Assembly (NCBI GenBank): GCA_030248215.1
Contig: JASANG010001288.1
Location: 141,001-205,000, forward strand
Direction of reading: 5' to 3'
Source: Enoplolaimus lenunculus
Taxonomy: Eukaryota > Nematoda > Enoplea > Enoplida > Thoracostomopsidae
Length of the DNA stretch: 64,000 bases
Shown here: positions 58,214 to 64,000 of the stretch, piece by piece
Layout of the letters: each line of letters opens with the position of its first letter
Numbering within the stretch: the first letter of the stretch is position 1
The notes under the pieces: model-generated
Told to the model about the DNA's origin: nothing
Database searches by the model: none
The model's input: the letters and a program-made list of their open reading frames with translations, nothing else
Made by a program: the position numbers and the translations under genes

Positions 58214-60760
58214 TTAGCTAATCAAACGCTTACTACAACATTCGTCTAAATCCAGCGTTTCTTCAACAGGATCCGGATAACAGAACGGCAGACCGGAATT
58301 CGGATATGATGCCAACGATACAGAGCCGACAGCGCCAGTGTATTCATTGTACCTTAGTTCTGCATTCGGTTCCATAAAATTCGACGCTTCGTTAGCAAAG
58401 TTAGTCTCGACGCAACCAACCACCGCATAAACACACGCTTCACTAACTGCGTACTGACTTCTCGTGACGATGAATGGGTTGTCTGCGTATTCATCTGCAA
58501 ACATTTTCTCGCTCTTATTGGTTAATACATTTTCGGTGACGTCCAATTCTGCATTCTCACTGGTTAATATCTTTTCAGCACCATCGAACTGTTCATTCTC
58601 ATTGGTCAATGTCTCGTTCCCCGCGTTCAATGTAACGTCATCATTCGTCGATGGCTTCTTCACAAAATCCGGTGAAATGCTCTCATTGGTTAATATACCA
58701 ACACTACGGATTATCGCGTCGTCAGTGGTTAATACGTTTTCGGCATTACTATTCTTCGCTTGCTCATTGGTTAACATTTTCTCAACACTATCAAATGAAG
58801 TTTCTTCATTAGCACTGATCAAGGTTTTCGCGTTTTCATTGGATAATGACGCAGTGTGGCTATTAAAATTAACTCCAGAACTCTCATCGGATATCAGCTT
58901 ATTGTTTCCATCCAATAATTTGTTTCTGATTTGGGCAAAGAAACGCACGTCGTTCTCATTGGCCGTCGTTTTATCAATGTCAGATAGTACCACATCCTTT
59001 AAGACGCTACCCTTCAACAGATCCGCCTTGTCTGACAAAGAGCGATCTCGAGTCGTATTTCCGCTGAATTCCAAACTTTTATCGACTTTTTGGCTCGCTA
59101 CACAATTCTGCAACTGTTGCATGCGTCCAACGGTTACCGACCCGTCTAAACCAAACTTATTCAAGCCTCGGTGATCCAATGATCCCTCAACGCAATTCAA
59201 TTTCAACTGAGACAACCGAATTTGGTCTCGATCGCCTGCAAATTCAGTATAATACAGCGGTACCGCGACTAAACTATCCCAAGACTCAGTAGCACAACTA
59301 CCACCCACATACTCGGAATCTTTCCCAGGCATACCAGCTACCCGTGAACCATCGTCTTTCCTCGACCCACTTGTAGTATTTAGATCTTCCAACTCCTGTA
59401 ATTCTGGCCCACTGGCAGGAGGTTTCCCTTTCGCCATATGCCATCTTGTAACCAACGGAGAGTCACTTACTCTTTTAATCAGCTGCAACAACGGTCCATC
59501 CCTCGAAGGCGACCCCTCATTGCTTACAGTCGAACTCTGTTGAGCATCAATCGCTCGTGCTACCACCGACTCAGTCCTGCTGAAATGCACTGCTTCTGTC
59601 TGTGCCCTGGTTTCACGTCCCTCATCTATACCGTTTGACCTACCTTGCAGCCGTCCTTCACGCCCACCAACCTTGTCATCACAAGCTTCTCGAACGGTAG
59701 GATCAAAATGTACACACGTCTTAGTGCCAAATCTATCCAATTCCCACGTATCCCCTACTTCCACACAACAACCATTGCGTTCTTCAGCAAACCCACAATC
59801 CACATGCTCCAAAGACTGTGCGACGCCAAATTCCTGGTTGAATACCTCTTCTCCAGCTTCCACTCTATTACCTTTACCATCATCTTCTCCGTTATCACCC
59901 ACAACGTTCGTATAATTCAGACAAAGACTTCCGGTATAAAACAACGCCCCACATTCCGGTTGGCCAAGGGCAGGACAATCACCATATGATACCCTCCGTC
60001 GTGTCTCATTCCTCCACCTAGCCGAATAATTAACCGCTCTATACGTTCCATTCATCATCGGCGCCATCTCCGCTGTCCCATCTGTCAAAGGCACCCCCGT
60101 AGCACTTGAGCCCACATCACTACCCCTAAAATGACGATTATACACCGGAGCCGTCCCTGGAGTAACGTCATACGACCTTACCGCATCCACATCCCGCTTC
60201 GTCCATCTCCAATGGCCCGGCCGGGACCGGAACCATGGGAAACACCTCTGGGAATTTCCCCATGCTTCCGCTTTATCCTTCACAGGGGGCACTGATGGCC
60301 AATGACTATAGGTAAACGCGTCAAAACTACAATATGATTTCGGTCGAGGCTTGGACCTCGATCTAAGATTATATGACACGGAATCTTCTTTATCGTCTAC
60401 GGGTGGGCTTTTGAATAGCGTCACAGGTGTGAGCCCCTCTGTATCAATTGCACGTTCATTATATCCGCCTTGGGGGCGTAAACTCCTTGCTGGCAGGGTC
60501 GCATATTTGACTTCGTGCGTATCCCGATTGACAACGGCTGTATCGGCAGCTGCCATGGACCGGCGCTGGATGACGCATGACTTCTTCTTAGCCGTGGAAC
60601 ATCCCGAACAAGGCCTGAAGAGTGAAGCTAATAATATGCTGATAGTAAAGATAACACCAATTTCCACACGATTTTGACACAAACAATCGCCGAGCTGGAG
60701 TGGCGGATTCACAATGGAAGCATGGTAAACGTATACCCAATTCACCAGAGCAGCCCTCAT
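58214..60760 (-). CDS. Unrecognised 848-codon ORF; possible novel exon of the filamin locus
   Basis: I do not recognise this protein. The frame is open for 2.5 kb with no intron needed, far beyond chance frames in this AT-rich window. An in-frame TGA lies four codons upstream of ATG 60760. Visible features: a hydrophobic run (residues 32-48, IGVIFTISILLASLF) then CSGCSTAKKK; a basic patch LRSRSKPRPK near residue 130; several NxS/T sites between about 235 and 280; and near residues 640-750 a run of about seven degenerate 14-residue units of the form AExxLTNExA. The hydrophobic run could instead be the end of an intron, since CTTCACTCTTCAG at 60627-60615 is a good 3' splice site. Near the C terminus a strong donor GTAAGC follows 58234; using it would join the ORF in phase to filamin exon 1. 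It may be a separate gene, a nested gene or an alternative filamin N terminus. Confidence 0.65.
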   Translation of the reverse strand: MRAALVNWVYVYHASIVNPPLQLGDCLCQNRVEIGVIFTISILLASLFRPCSGCSTAKKKSCVIQRRSMAAADTAVVNRDTHEVKYATLPARSLRPQGGYNERAIDTEGLTPVTLFKSPPVDDKEDSVSYNLRSRSKPRPKSYCSFDAFTYSHWPSVPPVKDKAEAWGNSQRCFPWFRSRPGHWRWTKRDVDAVRSYDVTPGTAPVYNRHFRGSDVGSSATGVPLTDGTAEMAPMMNGTYRAVNYSARWRNETRRRVSYGDCPALGQPECGALFYTGSLCLNYTNVVGDNGEDDGKGNRVEAGEEVFNQEFGVAQSLEHVDCGFAEERNGCCVEVGDTWELDRFGTKTCVHFDPTVREACDDKVGGREGRLQGRSNGIDEGRETRAQTEAVHFSRTESVVARAIDAQQSSTVSNEGSPSRDGPLLQLIKRVSDSPLVTRWHMAKGKPPASGPELQELEDLNTTSGSRKDDGSRVAGMPGKDSEYVGGSCATESWDSLVAVPLYYTEFAGDRDQIRLSQLKLNCVEGSLDHRGLNKFGLDGSVTVGRMQQLQNCVASQKVDKSLEFSGNTTRDRSLSDKADLLKGSVLKDVVLSDIDKTTANENDVRFFAQIRNKLLDGNNKLISDESSGVNFNSHTASLSNENAKTLISANEETSFDSVEKMLTNEQAKNSNAENVLTTDDAIIRSVGILTNESISPDFVKKPSTNDDVTLNAGNETLTNENEQFDGAEKILTSENAELDVTENVLTNKSEKMFADEYADNPFIVTRSQYAVSEACVYAVVGCVETNFANEASNFMEPNAELRYNEYTGAVGSVSLASYPNSGLPFCYPDPVEETLDLDECCSKRLIS

Positions 60761-61919
60761 ATTAAAAGCTCACGATGTGTTTTCATCAGGGTGCAACCGG
60801 AATTCCGGTTCCAGCATTTTTTCACCTTCCGGTTCCGGTTCCGGTAAATTTTTACCGGATTTAAAAATTCCGGTGTTATAATTTGGCCGTTTTTTTAACT
60901 TTGCTAATCTTTAAGAATCTCTTTAGAAAGCCACTTGTATTCCGAATATAAGCCATTGATGGTGGATTTCACTTCAGTCGACGACGAAAATCTAAAATAC
61001 AACAAATAAAATAAATATCTATGTTCGACTAAGGTTATTTCACAAATAATAGAGCAAAAAATAAGATTAAAATGAAATTTTTGGTGAAATGCATTTTTCA
61101 CTTTGCGGTTCCGGTTCCGGTAAAATTTTCAAATTCCGGTTCCGGTTCCGGTAAATTGTAATTCCGGTTGCACCCTGGTTTTCATATCTATAAAATTTCC
61201 TCAACGCTCTAAAAATGCAAAATTTTGAAACACACAAAACGTATATGTCGACCCCGCAAGGAAGATTTAGATCCGCCGCTGCAACTGCCTACGTTTTGAG
61301 TATAAATTTAACCAACTGAGTAAAATTGACAAATTTTAGATATTTTAATTTTCTATCGTCATCAAACTTTGATCGTAGCGCCGCGTTTTTACACTTAGCA
61401 TAAGAAACAAATTAAACGCCCAACAACCAATCCATCATATCTGTCTCAATAACCTATGTACCAGGAGGATGCGACCGGATAGCCGGAACCGGCATAATAT
61501 CTGGCAAAAATATAATATCCGCATCTGATTCCGGTACCCGATACAACCAACCGGATACCGGATATTTACGGTGGTGGTTCCGAATTTCATAAAACTGGTT
61601 ATTTTTTCAATTATCATCTTGCTGCGATTGCATTTTTGGGCAAGTGAACAAGTTCAAGTTTTGATACACTGAAACAAATAAAACAAAAACATTCAACTTA
61701 AAAATTACGTCAAAATTACTTCTCAAATTCAATGAACATACACTTTTGCTCTCGACTCAAGTATCACAAACCCGATAAAATTAGACGATATATCCGGTCG
61801 AAATCCTTTTCCGGTTCCGGTACAAAATTTTCTATCATCCTACTGTTACGGTATCCGGGCCCCCCGTTCAAAATTACGGTCAGCAGTCAATCTACTACGC
61901 GACCCCCTTAGACAGAATT
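60761..61919. other. Spacer between the two unrecognised ORFs; hAT-like elements
   Basis: No coding exon seen. It contains the hAT-like copy at 60787-61177 and a related, decayed block at about 61468-61845 (GATGCGACCGGATAGCCGGAA at the left, ATATCCGGTCGAAATCC toward the right). If the two ORFs belong to one gene this is intron. Confidence 0.55.
60787..61177. mobile_element. hAT-like MITE with exact 8-bp target duplication, beside the 848-codon ORF
   Basis: GTTTTCAT (60779-60786) is repeated exactly at 61178-61185. The element starts CAGGGTGCAACCGGAATTCC and ends GGAATT-type sequence then CCGGTTGCACCCTG; GGTTCCGGTTCCGGTA words fill both arms. It ends 27 bases from the ATG at 60760, so it would sit in the 5' UTR, promoter or last part of an upstream intron. 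Confidence 0.93.
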
Positions 61920-62914
61920 TTAATTTCCCATCCTCCCCTTACACCCATACCCTCTGTCATCCCCCTTACACCCATACCCTCTGTCATCCCCCTTACACCC
62001 ATACCCTCTGTCACCCCCCTTACACCCATACCCTCTGTCATCCCCCTTACACCCATACCCTCTGTCATCCCCCTTACATCCATACCCTCTGTCATTCCCC
62101 TTACATCCATACCCTCTGTCATCCCCCTTACATCCATACCCTCTCTCATCCCCCTTACATCCATACCCTCTGTCATCCCCCTTACATCCATACCCTCTGT
62201 CATCCCCCTTACATCCATACCCTCTGTCATCCCCCTTACACCCATGCCCTCTGTCATCCCCCTTACACCCATACCCTCTGTCATCCATCAATTCGCTGTC
62301 CGACAATACTCGATCCAGCGTCCGTATCGCAGCTTGTGTTTCCATTTCCACACCGCCATTCTTCTCAGAATCACCAGTGTGAATTCGACTACTTCCACCG
62401 TCTTGTTTCCCACCCACCTCTCCAAAATCCTCATTTTCCTCTCCAATTTTCCCACCAACCCCTTCTTGGTCGTTCGAATTCCCACTACTCATTACATACG
62501 TCCCTCGCTCCAACCGTCTATGACGTTTAACATAACGGCGTCCCACAGCTCTTTGTTCATCCCCTCCCGTATCTCCTCCACCGGTAGCGCCGGTATCGTT
62601 GCTCACACGCTCAGACGTACATTCTTTTCCTTCCCTCACCGCAGTGTCCCCACCGTCAATAGTCCATCGTCTATCGACAACCCTGCTTTTGCCTTCGGCT
62701 TGCTCCAACTTATACACTTGACACTTATGATACATTCCAGAGTTTATTGCACAAATTGAGTCGGATAAGTTGAGTTCAACTCCTTGTTGAAGATTTTCGT
62801 TGCTCGCTATTGGAATTGAATTCGGCCTTGATAAAGTCAGCGTGTTTGAAGCTGGCGACGTTATTGATGTTCTTGCTGTTGTTGATGTTCTTGCTGCTGC
62901 TGTTGTTGTTGCAG

Positions 62915-62952
<38 letters not shown>

Positions 62953-63065
62953 ATAGTAGCTGTTGTTAATTTTTTTGCTGGGTTTTTTGCACTTGCTACT
63001 TTATTAAACGTTCTCGTCGGTATTGTTTTTCGATTAAAAACACCAAACCATGGATACGTGTCCAT
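61920..63065 (-). CDS. Unrecognised 381-codon ORF ending in 9-residue tandem repeats
   Basis: The frame starts at ATG 63065 (in-frame TAA seven codons upstream). Residues about 34-65 are a Thr/Ala run from a GTT/ACA microsatellite. The middle (about 90-265) is hydrophilic, Gly/Asp/Arg-rich and of normal complexity (LNLSDSICAINSGMYHKCQV, RRYVKRHRRLERGTYV, TLDRVLSDSELM). Then come thirteen near-identical units of DDRGYGCKG and a short RMGN tail before the stop. The mid part is likely coding because it is long, open and not simple; the tail follows from a 27-bp minisatellite and may be outside the true exon. No family is recognised. It lies 1.16 kb upstream of the 848-codon ORF on the same strand and could be an upstream exon of the same gene. 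Confidence 0.5.
61935..62285 (-). repeat. 27-bp minisatellite, 13 units
   Basis: Unit on the minus strand: GATGACAGAGGGTATGGGTG followed by TAAGGGG. Thirteen units fit exactly between the two coordinates. Differences are single bases (for example TATGGATGTAAGG in the middle units). 27 is a multiple of three, so two frames stay open (DDRGYGCKG and MTEGMGVRG). Confidence 0.95.
62868..62955. repeat. (GTT)n microsatellite inside the 381-codon ORF
   Basis: A GTT run with GCT interruptions; on the minus strand it encodes the Thr/Ala-rich stretch. Confidence 0.9.
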
Positions 63066-64000
63066 TTCATGACGATACCAGTGTTACACAATTCTATATT
63101 AATTAAAAACGCCACACACTATATTATATATATGTTATATATATGTATATATGTATATATCTGTGTGTATGTGCAAATCCAAACCTAAACTTTTCAACTC
63201 GGATCTGTGCCAATTACTCTCAATTACTCTCGCATAGCCAGTGTTTTAGCAGACCAGGGGTTACTTTTATAATTTCGTACACAACAAAATCTGGCCAGGC
63301 GAGTAGATAATTCATAGATAATCTATATATTAAAGCTCGAACGTCCCACATACTTATTTTGGGCAGCGTTCCAACAGATTCTGCTCACGTTACGTATGCA
63401 AATTAAGAGTATGCATAGAGAATACCTGTTGTTTCAGATGTTTTCATATATCTGTAAAGCGTTACAGATGTGTTCATATATCTGTAAAGCGTTACAGCTT
63501 TTCAAAAAAGCGTTTTTAACTTCGTTCACTTAAATACGAGAGGCCCAGGCAACAAATTAGTCATGGGCCGCAAAAGTCTTTGTCTAGTTGCGCATGTGTG
63601 CAACTACGTGTACTAGTAATCTGTAATTATAAATACGAAAATAAAATCAGGCAAAATATATATGTAGATTTCGATCGTGTATTCTAGAGGATGCTCTGAA
63701 TTTCTATGGCTAATCGATGCCTAAAAAACCAGAAAACCAAAAAACAATGAACAAGATTCGTCCCAAACTCTGATGCATCCTTAGAGAACATAAAGGCCGA
63801 AAACCAGTCGTAATTACGATACGTATTATCAAAAACAACAGGGTTTTGTACACCTTCCCTCTGGCAAGCTTAAAAGCTTAAACAGCAAAACCTAAACCAT
63901 AGTCTGAACCTAAGTCATACCCTAAACCTAAACATTGGTGTACGTCTGAATGTTTGCCAAAACCTAAACCTTCGTCTAAACATTAGCCTAAACCTAAACC
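63066..64000. other. Right edge: AT-rich DNA and repeat pieces, no gene seen
   Basis: It contains a TATATATG run (63118-63160), a piece starting AATCTATATATTAAAGCTCG at about 63320 that also occurs near 13530, a short direct repeat (CAGATGTGTTCATATATCTG region, 63434-63500), and a degenerate CCTAAACC tract from about 63885 to the end (GGTTTAGG on the other strand, a variant of the TTAGGC tracts). Confidence 0.6.

Noticed and set aside
1-64000. Search for reverse transcriptase, integrase, capsid or envelope-like coding sequence and long terminal repeats
   Set aside because: None seen; the mobile DNA here consists of short non-coding TIR elements and satellites.

Overview
The window looks like nuclear DNA of a nematode. 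Three points support this. It carries a ZP-domain cuticlin with a furin-type site and a C-terminal membrane segment. Its genes have many small exons joined by short TTTNAG-type 3' splice sites. The nematode telomere motif TTAGGC occurs again and again inside dispersed repeats. The long repeat-filled introns and dense small DNA transposons do not look like Caenorhabditis; an enoplean or mermithid-like worm is a guess only. No bacterial, organellar or rRNA sequence was seen, and no retroelement or virus-like coding sequence.

Layout. 1-4.8 kb is repeat-rich intergenic DNA. 4.8-9.05 kb (+) is a complete seven-exon NUDT9-type ADP-ribose pyrophosphatase. 12.6-18.0 kb (-) is a complete six-exon cuticlin of 382 residues, convergent with NUDT9. 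18.0-25.9 kb is intergenic and repeat-rich. 25.9-56.2 kb (-) is the 3' part of a filamin gene: 24 exons I could join with consistent phase, giving about 1229 residues equivalent to vertebrate repeats 13-24 with both hinges and the C-terminal dimerisation repeat. Its two largest introns (8.9 and 6.9 kb) hold most of the satellites and transposons. 58.2-63.1 kb (-) holds two long ORFs (848 and 381 codons) that I do not recognise. They lie where upstream filamin exons would be expected, and the 848-codon ORF ends in a strong donor that is in phase with the first visible filamin exon.

Repeats. More than ten families of short non-autonomous elements with inverted ends are present. Four insertions keep target duplications that can be read by eye: two hAT-like copies at 53.0 and 56.3 kb, one hAT-like copy at 60.8 kb beside the 848-codon ORF, and TTAA-flanked copies at 15.3 and 26.7 kb. 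Two families carry TTAGGC tracts, and one copy has grown into a near-perfect array of twenty-six 35-bp units (38.8-39.75 kb).

How the genes relate. Cuticlin is an apical matrix and cuticle protein, filamin cross-links actin at the cortex, and NUDT9 cleaves ADP-ribose. Nothing in the sequence suggests an operon or shared regulation. Exon coordinates come from reading splice sites and phases by eye and have not been tested against transcripts.
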